Assembly (NCBI GenBank): GCA_032595685.2
Contig: CP159373.1
Location: 4,627,821-4,691,820 of the forward strand
Reading direction: 5' to 3'
DNA from: Candidatus Electrothrix aestuarii
GTDB lineage: Bacteria; Desulfobacterota; Desulfobulbia; Desulfobulbales; Desulfobulbaceae
Length of the DNA stretch: 64,000 bases
Below the pieces are notes generated by a model, which was given only the letters and a program-made list of their open reading frames with translations, ran no database searches and was not told the origin of the DNA. The translations under genes were made by a program, and so were the position numbers. Shown piece by piece: positions 18,173 through 26,709 of the stretch; position 1 is the first letter of the stretch, and the number at the start of each line of letters is the position of its first letter.

Positions 18173-21100
18173 TGCTCAGCATTCTTCGCAAGATTTTCTT
18201 CCAGCCGCTTGATAGTCCACTCCAGGCGTTCTTCAATGGCGCCTTCCTGGCCGGGTATATTACTTGTCCATTCAAGACATTTTTCAATCTCTCCTTCCCG
18301 GCTCGTTTTTTTGCAGTTCTTCCCTTTAAGATCTTTGAAAATATTGCTCAACGTTTTCAGATCATCTTTTGTGCCAGCATATTCCAGGTTCCACAAGGCA
18401 AGATCGATGATCTGGAAGGCGGTGTAGGGAAAGGGGGAAGGAAGATCGTCCGGGTCAAAGACTTGGTGTGCCTGAATGATTTTGCCGATTAATGTGGCAT
18501 CGGCTGCGCCGTCGGCTATTCTGCTTGCCAGAGCACGGATGGCTCCTTGGCGGACTTGGTAAAGGGGGTTGTCAAGCAGCTCAATGCCGGTGCTTTCCGG
18601 TTTGATACGGGCCAGCGCATTGCCAAGCATGTATTCCCAATGTTCTTTTTTCCAGGTTTTGCCTTTCTTTTCAAGATCAGTTGAGGTGAATTCCTGCTCT
18701 TCTTTCTCCCGATCTTTACGCCAAGCCGCTTTTTCTTCTTCCAGTTTTTTCAGCTCGTTTTCGATGTCATTATATGCTGGGGCGTATGCCGTTCGGCCAA
18801 GCCACATGACAGAGCGATAGCGCAATGAATCAGATTCATTCTTTTCTTGATCTGATTTATCCAGCACCTTTTCCAGATCTAATTTGAGCAGCAGTTCGTA
18901 GATTTCTGCGGCGCAGTCCGGGCGGCCCGTTGCGCCAAGGGCATCAAGGGCGGAAAGGCGGATGGTGAAACTTTGTTGCGAATCTAAGAGGAGAGTTCGC
19001 AGAGCTGAGTGAACCTTGTTTTCCAGCTCCTTCAGATCAACAGGCGGTTCTTTGCCTTGGAAGGAAATGAGCTGGCCAAGGGCCTTGATTACGCTTCGCT
19101 GAATATTGAAGTTGTGATGTTTAGTCCGTTCGAGCAAATTTTCCGTTTGGCTTTGCACCAAGCTGGGGTGATATTCACCGATATTGCCAAGGGATTCGAC
19201 TGCTGTTTTGACCACGTTCTGATTTGCATCCGCCAGCAGACTGCTAAGGATCGAAACAGATTCCTTTGTAAAAACAAAACCGAGCGCAACAGAAGCCTCT
19301 TGTTTTTTGTTTTTTTCCAGTTTTTTCTGCGCTGTTTTGAACTTTTCTTCCTGCCAAGCGTGAAGTTCAGACGAAGAAATATTCATACTGATCAACGTGT
19401 TGGCCGCCGTATCTTTCAGTTTTGGGATTTTCAAATACCTGCTGAGGATGGGTACAGCAACCGCTGATTTCAGCCCCCCCAGTGCTTTCACAGCAGACTG
19501 CCGCACCTCCATACTTGCATCTGGAAGGAGCATGACCAATGCAGGGGTTGCAGAACTATCACCCAGTTTCCCAAGGGCTTCCACAGCAGGCTGCTTCACA
19601 TTTATATCCACCTCACCGAGTAGTTTGATAAGTTCCGAAACGGCAAAAGGCTCATCCAGTTCCCCTAGGGCTTTTACCGCAGACCGCCGAGCAAACACAT
19701 CTTTGAGCAGCTTGACCAGTTCTGAGGTGCCCAGTTTTCCCGAGGCCTCCGCTGCAGACAGTCGCGCTGCATCCTCATCCTCCTTAGGAAAATTGACCAC
19801 AGCAGGGGCTAACGAACGATCCTCCAGTCTCCCAAGGGCTTCCGCTACAGCCAGTCGTACATTCTCATCCTCATCCGTGAGGAACTTTTTCAACTCAGAC
19901 GCAACCGATCTGTCGCCGATTTTCCCCAAAGTTTCTGCTGCAAACTGTCGTACATCCGCATTCGCTTCCTTATCTTCAAGGAGCTTGAACAGTTCAGGGA
20001 CTACAGAGCGATCACCTAGCCACCCAAGGACTTCCGCTGCAGACTGTCGTACTACTAGCTCCTCATTGTTGAGGAACAACTTAACTAATATGGATATGTC
20101 ACCTAACTGTGCAATGGCGGAGACAGCTTCTAAGTCCATCTGCTGTTTAGCGATCTGCTGCAATAGGGCAACACTCTTTGCTGTTCGGATAGAAGCGAGC
20201 TGGGCTGGAAGGTAAGCGATCTGGTTCTCACTCATGTTCTTCAGAGTGTCTTCAGCAAGCATATTAGATTTATTATACAATCCATTCTCCGCATAGCGGA
20301 GCACCCGCTCCAAAATCGACAACCTGCCTGTCAGATTTGCCTGCGCATTTTTCCTGTCCTCAACAATGCTGCGCATAACGAGCTTATCCGCCTCCAGATC
20401 TTGGCGGAGAAAAGAACTCTCATAGAGAAAAATACGTAAAGCAAATAAATCTATTCCCCCCTCAGTTCCTTTATAAACTTCAATTCGGTCAGAAATACCT
20501 ACTTTTGAAGAGAGCTGCAAAAAACGACTATAATTATTCGCCCACCAGTTATTGCCTGCAAATAACAAACATACAGAAATTATGATCGCGCTGATGAGCA
20601 GAATGCGACGTCTCCTCCGTGAGGTTTCATTGAAGCTATAGTTCCATTTGGAAACATCTTCGAGTAAATTATCATTATAAATCTCATAGGAAAGAACATG
20701 GTCATTTTTTTGGCGGCGGAGTATTGAATACTCATGCAACTTGTTTAATACCTCTTGAAGTTCCTTTTCATCAGCATTTGTCAATTCAACAAGCTTCTCC
20801 AGTGGCCTCCTGATTTTTGCATTACGCTTTGCGGAGAGCACATTGAAGGCGGCAGACGCAAGCTTTTGTTGGCTTCTGTTCAGTTTGCCAATTTTTCGTG
20901 TTAATTCCTCGTAACTTGGTTTTCTTTCCTGCTGATTGATTTTAAATTCTGCATTCCATTTTTGGATATATTTTGAAAAAATATCATGATAGAGTTCATA
21001 TTCAAAAACACCGTTTCTGTTCTTACGGCGGAGAATTGCATTGTCCTGTAATATATCCAACACTGACTGCAAATCGTTCTTATCAAGAAATGTCAGGTCG

Positions 21101-22152
21101 GCCAGTTGATCAAGTGGTTGGGCAATTTTTACACCGCGTGAGCCGATAAGATAATCAAAGGCCATAGAAGCGATGTATTGCTGATTTTCATCAAGTTTTT
21201 TGACTATTTTTATAAAATAATTTTCCAGTATTCCCCCTGCCCTCCCCGCCTTCTCATAGTCGACATGGGTAATCTGCTTCACCTGCTCATCCCGATGATG
21301 CAACCACAGCTCTCGACAGACAATCTGCAAATGGGGAGGTTCCACCAACAGGGGCAATTCCTTGAGCTTGAGCAATTCCTGCACCCCAAGCTGCCGCTCC
21401 TGCTCCCGCTTGGCAAGGTCATCCAAAACCTGATCAAGCAAGGACTCATGCTCTCCCTGCTGCGGAGCGAAACTATAGCCGGTTCGTTCCAAGGGTTTTT
21501 CTATGGACAACCGAGCCTGCGCGCGGGTCAGCTTTTCCAGGCGAAAGTAGTTATCAAACACACCGGGTAGAAACTCCTTGAAGGCATTCAGCTCCAGGGC
21601 AAAATCTTCACGCATGGAAAAAACAAAGGAGGCCGGAAGACCGCGATCACGCACGGCTGCACTCAGTTCCTCAACAAAATCGCCGAAACCTTCTCGAAAC
21701 CGCTGATAATTAAAAAACTCCTCGAACTGATCCAGGAGCAAAATCTGCTGCCCAGTACTGAACATGGTGCAGGTCCGCAGCATATCTTTGAGTGGAAGCC
21801 GGACAAACTGTTCTTCAAAAGGCGCAAGCTTATATTTTTTCCTGAAATGCTCCGCGATAGCTTGTTTCAGCTCTTTGGCAAGCTCGCCACTCCAGACATT
21901 ATGATAGAGAAGTTCGGTATCCGAATCTCCCCTCAAGACCGGCATCACCCCGGCTCGCAGCAGGGAACTCTTGCCCACCCCGCTGCCTGCCAGCAACAGG
22001 GTCAGACGATTAAAACGGATATTATCCAGCAGGATATTGATCTCGCGGTCACGACCAAAAAAACTATCCCGTTCGCTTTCCTCAAAGGGTCGCAGACCGA
22101 TATAGGGCTCGTAGGCTGCGTCAGTGCGAGCAAGTGCATCAGATGAACTCAT
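18157..22152 (-). CDS. nSTAND1-TM-HEAT protein (cassette B)
   Basis: 1331 residues. Lead-in EPYIGLRPFEESERDSFFGRD, Walker A AGSGVGKS at 55-62, Walker B LLLDQFEEFF at about 138-147, then two successive winged-helix-like modules (about 325-400 and 425-505, each of the form LASAAF..L...R..KI..PL..L..L and ILRR), one membrane helix at about 517-533 after SRRRRR, a linker, and HEAT/PBS-lyase repeats from about 660 to the end. It is the intact counterpart of 4012-5505 plus 1256-3958. I expect a membrane-anchored NTP-driven sensor whose HEAT array binds a trigger. Its start overlaps the upstream SIR2-like stop by 4 bases (ATGA). Confidence 0.85.
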   Translation of the reverse strand: MSSSDALARTDAAYEPYIGLRPFEESERDSFFGRDREINILLDNIRFNRLTLLLAGSGVGKSSLLRAGVMPVLRGDSDTELLYHNVWSGELAKELKQAIAEHFRKKYKLAPFEEQFVRLPLKDMLRTCTMFSTGQQILLLDQFEEFFNYQRFREGFGDFVEELSAAVRDRGLPASFVFSMREDFALELNAFKEFLPGVFDNYFRLEKLTRAQARLSIEKPLERTGYSFAPQQGEHESLLDQVLDDLAKREQERQLGVQELLKLKELPLLVEPPHLQIVCRELWLHHRDEQVKQITHVDYEKAGRAGGILENYFIKIVKKLDENQQYIASMAFDYLIGSRGVKIAQPLDQLADLTFLDKNDLQSVLDILQDNAILRRKNRNGVFEYELYHDIFSKYIQKWNAEFKINQQERKPSYEELTRKIGKLNRSQQKLASAAFNVLSAKRNAKIRRPLEKLVELTNADEKELQEVLNKLHEYSILRRQKNDHVLSYEIYNDNLLEDVSKWNYSFNETSRRRRRILLISAIIISVCLLFAGNNWWANNYSRFLQLSSKVGISDRIEVYKGTEGGIDLFALRIFLYESSFLRQDLEADKLVMRSIVEDRKNAQANLTGRLSILERVLRYAENGLYNKSNMLAEDTLKNMSENQIAYLPAQLASIRTAKSVALLQQIAKQQMDLEAVSAIAQLGDISILVKLFLNNEELVVRQSAAEVLGWLGDRSVVPELFKLLEDKEANADVRQFAAETLGKIGDRSVASELKKFLTDEDENVRLAVAEALGRLEDRSLAPAVVNFPKEDEDAARLSAAEASGKLGTSELVKLLKDVFARRSAVKALGELDEPFAVSELIKLLGEVDINVKQPAVEALGKLGDSSATPALVMLLPDASMEVRQSAVKALGGLKSAVAVPILSRYLKIPKLKDTAANTLISMNISSSELHAWQEEKFKTAQKKLEKNKKQEASVALGFVFTKESVSILSSLLADANQNVVKTAVESLGNIGEYHPSLVQSQTENLLERTKHHNFNIQRSVIKALGQLISFQGKEPPVDLKELENKVHSALRTLLLDSQQSFTIRLSALDALGATGRPDCAAEIYELLLKLDLEKVLDKSDQEKNESDSLRYRSVMWLGRTAYAPAYNDIENELKKLEEEKAAWRKDREKEEQEFTSTDLEKKGKTWKKEHWEYMLGNALARIKPESTGIELLDNPLYQVRQGAIRALASRIADGAADATLIGKIIQAHQVFDPDDLPSPFPYTAFQIIDLALWNLEYAGTKDDLKTLSNIFKDLKGKNCKKTSREGEIEKCLEWTSNIPGQEGAIEERLEWTIKRLEENLAKNAEQGATE

Positions 22153-23444
22153 GAGACAGCCTCCTTTTTCAGACCAAGGACAAAATCCTCCACCTTCAGA
22201 TCATAGGCATCCACCTTGTTATCCTTCCAGAAATCACGGGAAAAATCAGACACGCCCTCCTGTACAGCCAGGGCCGAGGCCCTGCTGTCCCGCAAACTTT
22301 GCAGGGCTTTCACCACCAACCGTTCTTCCCAGCTCTGCAAATTATGGCCGATGAACCAGAGTGCATACTTATTCAGCTTATTGCCCAGATAGGCAGGAAA
22401 CTGTTTCTTTTCCATAAACTTGGTAAAGGTAAAATAATCTCGCTCAGACAGGAGCAGGGTTTCCCGTTCCTCATCAATAAAGCCACCGCGCAGCTTATAG
22501 ATAACCGTATAGCCCTCTTCCAGCGGCTTTTTATCCGAAAGCTCCAGGGGCAGACAAGAGGTCACCCCCTGTTGACCGGAATAGCGAAGCAGGCATTTCT
22601 TTTCCTGAAGGTTAGGGTAAATCACGACATATTTTCGTCGTTCTTTGAGGGCCTGCTCCAGTAAATCATCATAGGCCGCAGAGATAATAAGCAGGGGCGT
22701 ATCAAGCTGCGCTAGGACTTCGTAGATTTCTATCTGATGAGTCACCTGCGGGCTGAGTACCGCACGGATTTTCTCCACCAAATCGTTCCGACCGCTGTCC
22801 GGGGCGATCTCCTGTCGTTCGCAAAGCTCAGACAAGGAGCCCTGAAAACCCTCCTGCCCAACCAGGCATTCCATGATCTGCTCTGTGGAAGGAACGGGGA
22901 TGCCGACATCCTGCCCCAGACAGAGGATTACCTTGCCTTCCTGGAGGCGACTGGCAAGCTTTGCATAGTCCGGCCCGGCTGCTCCGGTGTCTGTCGCGCC
23001 ATCCAGCTCTTTGAAAAAACGAATAAAGGCTTCTGGAGCCAAGGTGTTTTCAATAAAGGCGGCAATAGCCTCAAAGATTCGCTCATCTTCCGGGCGAATG
23101 CCTTCCTTTTTTAGCCGCTCGAACTCCGCCCCGATTGCCGGAAAGACCTCGGAAATCTCAAAAGCACGGGTGGAAAGCTGCCCCATCGCCTGTTGGATCC
23201 GTTCCGCACAGTCCACCACCTCTGTGCCATCGGCCTGGGCTTCCTTTTCCAGGCGCAGCATCTCCTGCTCCAGTTTTTGCCGCTCCTCTTTTGCTAGATC
23301 AATGAGGGGTTCCAGGCGCAAGCGCTCCTCCACTCGAGTCTCGTTGATTTTCTGCTCGGATAAAGAGGAAATTCTTTCAGAAAGCGCCTCCCATTCCTTG
23401 TGTAATCTTTCCATTTCAGAGGCGATAAATTTCTTACGGAGCAT
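22149..23444 (-). CDS. SIR2-like protein with N-terminal coiled coil (cassette B)
   Basis: 431 residues, paralogue of 5505-6806. The coiled coil covers residues 1-75; the SIR2-like part shows LCLGQDV, LLIISAAYDDLLEQ, YKLRGGFIDEE and LLSERDYFTFTKF. As in cassette A, the Asn of TNYD is Ala and the His of LHG is Arg. Conservation of the fold landmarks together with the same two substitutions argues for selection on a non-catalytic or altered role. It is first in a two-gene unit and overlaps the STAND gene by four bases. Confidence 0.65.
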   Translation of the reverse strand: MLRKKFIASEMERLHKEWEALSERISSLSEQKINETRVEERLRLEPLIDLAKEERQKLEQEMLRLEKEAQADGTEVVDCAERIQQAMGQLSTRAFEISEVFPAIGAEFERLKKEGIRPEDERIFEAIAAFIENTLAPEAFIRFFKELDGATDTGAAGPDYAKLASRLQEGKVILCLGQDVGIPVPSTEQIMECLVGQEGFQGSLSELCERQEIAPDSGRNDLVEKIRAVLSPQVTHQIEIYEVLAQLDTPLLIISAAYDDLLEQALKERRKYVVIYPNLQEKKCLLRYSGQQGVTSCLPLELSDKKPLEEGYTVIYKLRGGFIDEERETLLLSERDYFTFTKFMEKKQFPAYLGNKLNKYALWFIGHNLQSWEERLVVKALQSLRDSRASALAVQEGVSDFSRDFWKDNKVDAYDLKVEDFVLGLKKEAVS

Positions 23445-23586
23445 AATGAACGGATGGGAAGTAGAATGATTGAGGTAAAGAGAAAGCAGGCGTTGATATG
23501 CTCTGCGGCTGTTATGGACAGATTATCAGAAAAAACACGAGCGTGTCAATCTTTGACAAAAAGGAAAGGACAAGCCAAGAAAGAAC

Positions 23587-23609
23587 GCTCAGGGGAAGAT
23601 CCCCTGAGC
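23587..23609 (-). terminator. terminator of carbonic anhydrase gene
   Basis: GCTCAGGGG, loop, CCCCTGAGC; on the minus strand it is followed by GTTCTTTCTT. It sits 40 bases past the stop of the gene at 23649-24314. Confidence 0.7.
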
Positions 23610-23648
23610 TTTAAGAAACAGATGAGTGGGCAAAAACGTATCAGGCCA

Positions 23649-24314
23649 CTACACAATCTTTGTCGCAGCGTACCGGGAAAAGCACAGACCATCCTCCAAA
23701 GTATTGGGAATCTCTTCGGTATTCGTGATGCAGATATTCAGGTCTCGCAATATACCATCTTCAATGCTGTAAATCCAGCCATGCACAGCCAGCTGCTGTC
23801 CTGACTTCCAGGCACCTTGAACAATAGTTGTCTGGCAGACATTCACCACCTGCTCAATCACGTTCAGCTCGCAGAGACGGTCTAGCTTTTCTTTTTCGCT
23901 GCCTAAGCTATCCAGCTCTTTCTGGTGAAAACGCTGCACGTCCTTGATATTTCTCAGCCAATTATCAATAAGCCCGTGCTCTTTGTCCTCCCAGGCAGCC
24001 TTAATCCCTCCACAGCCATAATGCCCACAAACGATAATATTTTTTATTTCCAATACCTCAATAGCGTATTGAATCACGGACAGGCAATTCAAATCAGAAT
24101 GGACCACGACATTGGCAATATTCCGATGGACAAAGACCTCTCCTGGCAGGGCATCAATAATCTGATTTGCCGGAACCCGGCTGTCTGCACAGCCGATCCA
24201 GAGATATTCTGGATTCTGCTGTTCTGAAAGCTTTTTAAAAAAGCTCGGATCAGACTCCCGGACCCCATCTGCCCATCGTTTATTTTGCTCGAAAATTTCT
24301 TTTAACGTGCGCAT
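23649..24314 (-). CDS. can: beta-carbonic anhydrase
   Basis: 221 residues, the length of E. coli Can. Zinc ligands fall at the same numbers as in E. coli: Cys42 and Asp44 in CADSR, His98 and Cys101 in GHYGCGG. It interconverts CO2 and bicarbonate in the cytoplasm, which feeds carboxylations and pH control. Monocistronic: a terminator follows and an AT-rich promoter region (TATACTATATAAG) lies upstream. Confidence 0.95.
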   Translation of the reverse strand: MRTLKEIFEQNKRWADGVRESDPSFFKKLSEQQNPEYLWIGCADSRVPANQIIDALPGEVFVHRNIANVVVHSDLNCLSVIQYAIEVLEIKNIIVCGHYGCGGIKAAWEDKEHGLIDNWLRNIKDVQRFHQKELDSLGSEKEKLDRLCELNVIEQVVNVCQTTIVQGAWKSGQQLAVHGWIYSIEDGILRDLNICITNTEEIPNTLEDGLCFSRYAATKIV

Positions 24315-24985
24315 GTTCTACAATCTTATCTTATATAGTATAGAGTAACGTTCCTTTCACGAAAGCTGCCCACAAACAACACTCAGGGAAGCAGTTCGTC
24401 ATCAACCTTTCCCTTTCCAACCTAACCTTCTATCTCGACCCTTCGGGCCGAGACAACAAAACATGAAAGTTATCTGGGCCAGTTTCACCGACCAACTTTC
24501 ATGTAAATGCAACTCTCTTACAGAGTGGGAGTTTACGCAACCAGTGCCGCCTTGTCAACTTGCTTTCCCCTTCCTGTTCCAGGAACAGAACAAGCGAATT
24601 TACCATTGACGAGGCTCGTAATCTGTTTTATAGACTGGCTTCAAAACAAACCACCTTTATTCACCAAGCAATAGGAAAACGTAATGCACTTGCCGACAAG
24701 ATACTGAGGAAATTGTCTGACAAGGCCGCCCAGGTTGGGTGTGCTGACGGCATGCGCATTTCTTTTCTGCTTTTCTGAAGCTGCCCTTTTTTCTTAAGAC
24801 TCTCTTTTAAGACCTGGGCGTTATCCTTTCATGATGCGGAAATGAAGGCCTGCCGATTCAGGCTGTGGCTCACAACATGACCGAATGATGCAAAGATGAA
24901 GTCGTCCAAGCTGTTGAATACCCTTGCCCCGCCGCTGAGAATACGCCCTTTCTTGCCCACTCCGGTTGCATACCTGGAGGAGCCC
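24315..24985. other. 670-base region without a firm gene
   Basis: Holds the can promoter, two hairpins (24433-24453 and 24461-24504), and an open frame at 24560-24778 that has no SD and no family likeness. The Shine-Dalgarno GGAGG for the next gene is at 24976-24980. Confidence 0.5.
24433..24504. other. two adjacent hairpins, possible structured RNA or mobile-element end
   Basis: The first is TCTCGaCCC, loop TTC, GGGcCGAGA. The second has perfect 11-bp arms ACATGAAAGTT (24461-24471) and AACTTTCATGT (24494-24504) around a 22-base loop. Neither is followed by a T-tract. I recognise no RNA family. Confidence 0.35.
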
Positions 24986-25522
24986 ATGCTAACCCATATC
25001 TTCTTTCGATGGGTATATCATGCTATTCGTATCGCAATAAGTGGTCTTTTTCTTTATGCAGCCGGAGGTAAGCTCCTTGACCTGTCCTCCTTTGCCCTGA
25101 CCATAAGCAATTACGGTTTGCTACCAGAAAGTATGATTGGACCGACAGCGATCTTCTTGGTCATTGCCGAGCTTGCGGCAGCACTTGCCCTGCTCCTGGA
25201 CCTGCGCGGCGGACTGACCGGGATTACCCTGCTCCTACTCCTCTTTATCGCAGTGCTCATGTACGGTATTCAGCTCGGCATTGATGTGGACTGCGGCTGC
25301 TTCGGTTCCGGGGAACCAGGGCATAAGAGCAGCCAAGGACTCTATCAAGCCCTATACAGGGATCTCCTGATGCTGGGCGGCTGCTTCTTTCTCTATTGGT
25401 ATAGATTTTTCATCGGCATAGGTCCACGCAGCCTGAAGACTTTTCCTTTTATGCAAAGATATAGCTCCCAGGACACCGGGAAAACAATAAATTCCTCAAG
25501 AAAAGGAGAACACAATGGCTAA
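24986..25522 (+). CDS. MauE/DoxX-like membrane protein
   Basis: 178 residues from the ATG at 24986, which follows GGAGG with 5-base spacing; the longer frame from 24896 lacks an SD. Four membrane helices can be seen (about 10-30, 50-72, 77-97, 120-140) in the arrangement of MauE/DoxX proteins, with the hallmark DVDCGCFGSGEPG loop between helices 3 and 4, whose Cys pair is typical of MauE-like redox partners. It probably supports disulphide or sulfur-redox chemistry at the membrane. It overlaps the rhodanese gene by 8 bases (ATGGCTAA), so the two are translationally coupled. Confidence 0.8.
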   Translation: MLTHIFFRWVYHAIRIAISGLFLYAAGGKLLDLSSFALTISNYGLLPESMIGPTAIFLVIAELAAALALLLDLRGGLTGITLLLLLFIAVLMYGIQLGIDVDCGCFGSGEPGHKSSQGLYQALYRDLLMLGGCFFLYWYRFFIGIGPRSLKTFPFMQRYSSQDTGKTINSSRKGEHNG

Positions 25523-26060
25523 GATGAAAAAATTTCTCACCTGTGCATTGCTTGGCGCGACACTCACTCTGGGCGCTGTCAGCTCAGCCTCAGCATTCGG
25601 ATTTGGTACAAACAAATTTGAGAAGGAAGTGGAAAAGGAGGAGGGCGCGGTAAAATTGGCTCGTGAAACAGTACAGGGTGGTTATGGGCTGATCACTACG
25701 GAAGAGCTGAAAAAACTCATTGATTCAGGCAAGGACATCCTGATTATTGACACCATGCCCTATGAGAACAGCTACAAAAAGAACCACATCCCTGGGGCTA
25801 AACAATTCCTTTTCCCTATACCAACGATGGAGACCTGGGACAGCAAAGAAACAGATGGCAAGGGCCAAGATGATTATGCGGCCCTGTTAGGAGCAGATAA
25901 AAACAAAACTATCGTGGTTTATTGCGGATTTGTTAAATGTACCCGTAGCCATAACGGCGCCCTGTGGGCAAAGAAGCTGGGCTACACCAATGTTCTTCGC
26001 CATCCCGGTGGCATCTTTGCCTGGAAGGGCGCAAAATATCCTACCGAGAGCGTACAATAG
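25515..26060 (+). CDS. exported rhodanese-like sulfurtransferase
   Basis: 181 residues with a signal peptide (residues 1-28, ending ASA-FG). The rhodanese fold is seen as LIIDTMPYENSYKKNHIPGA, VVYCGFVKCTRSHNGA and NVLRHPGGIFAWKGA. The active-site loop begins at the YCG cysteine and holds a second Cys (KCTRS), as in several periplasmic rhodaneses that handle persulfide. Partner of the MauE-like protein upstream, with which it shares an 8-base overlap; together they suggest periplasmic sulfur transfer or thiol redox. An inverted repeat (ACTTGCCC / GGGCAAGT, 26083-26128) may end the transcript. Confidence 0.85.
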   Translation: MAKMKKFLTCALLGATLTLGAVSSASAFGFGTNKFEKEVEKEEGAVKLARETVQGGYGLITTEELKKLIDSGKDILIIDTMPYENSYKKNHIPGAKQFLFPIPTMETWDSKETDGKGQDDYAALLGADKNKTIVVYCGFVKCTRSHNGALWAKKLGYTNVLRHPGGIFAWKGAKYPTESVQ

Positions 26061-26232
26061 AAGCGCTCGCTAACATTGGAAAAAACTTGCCCTTCAGCTC
26101 TTCCTCAGCTCTCGGCTGTTGGGCAAGTAAGTATCCACCGGAAAACCGCTCCCTTTAGCGGAAGCAGCCTTTTTCCTGTGCGCCTCTGTCAGACAAGAGA
26201 CGACCTATGGCGTACGGCGTACGCGAAATAAA

Positions 26233-26484
26233 CTATTTTTTCACCAAGCCTACGACAAAGAGGAGAATGATTGCCCCCACCACAGAAGTAACCAAAGCGC
26301 CAACCAGGTCATTGCCAACGGATATCCCCAGTTTGCCAAAAGTCCAACCACCGATGACAGAGCCGATGATACCGACAATCATATTAACGATCAGGCCGGA
26401 GCCACCACCCTTTATGATTTTACCTGCCAGCCAACCAGCTAAGGCTCCCAGGCCGAGCATAATCAACAACTGTGTGAGATCCAT
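26233..26484 (-). CDS. GlsB/YeaQ/YmgE family membrane protein
   Basis: 83 residues, three short hydrophobic helices rich in Gly (GLGALAGWLAGKIIKGGG, VGIIGSVIGGWTFG, LVTSVVGAIILLFVV). This is the transglycosylase-associated/GlsB stress family of small inner-membrane proteins with no known activity. The ATG at 26484 follows AAGGAGG, which overlaps the end region of the lipoprotein gene 12 bases upstream, so both probably share an mRNA. Confidence 0.88.
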   Translation of the reverse strand: MDLTQLLIMLGLGALAGWLAGKIIKGGGSGLIVNMIVGIIGSVIGGWTFGKLGISVGNDLVGALVTSVVGAIILLFVVGLVKK

Positions 26485-26496
26485 CTGGTGGCCTCC

Positions 26497-26676
26497 TTAT
26501 TTAATGATGCAATGCTTGGCAAAATCAACAGCCTCACCCGCACTCCAGTCAGACTTAGGTTTATCCCGCATGTTCTGACACCATCGCTCACTGCCCACCT
26601 GGGCCGGACAACCTGACAGCATGATAGCCACTCCAGCCAATACCACACCACCTACGACTCTCTTCATCAACTTCAT
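26497..26676 (-). CDS. small DUF3012-type lipoprotein
   Basis: 59 residues. Start at 26676 after AGGAG. The lipobox is LSGC (mature N-terminal Cys at residue 23). The mature part GSERWCQNMRDKPKSDW followed by EAVDFAKHC is the DUF3012 signature with its two conserved cysteines. Role unknown; lipid-anchored, probably in the outer membrane. First gene of a pair with the GlsB-like protein. It is short, and a same-strand frame at 26463-26651 overlaps it; that frame is the shadow. Confidence 0.8.
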   Translation of the reverse strand: MKLMKRVVGGVVLAGVAIMLSGCPAQVGSERWCQNMRDKPKSDWSAGEAVDFAKHCIIK

Positions 26677-26709
26677 CTTTTCTTTCTCCTGTTGCTGTTC
26701 AAGTAAATA

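Noticed and set aside
24560-24778. Plus-strand open frame of 72 codons
   Set aside because: No SD and no recognisable domain; it lies in a hairpin-rich gap.
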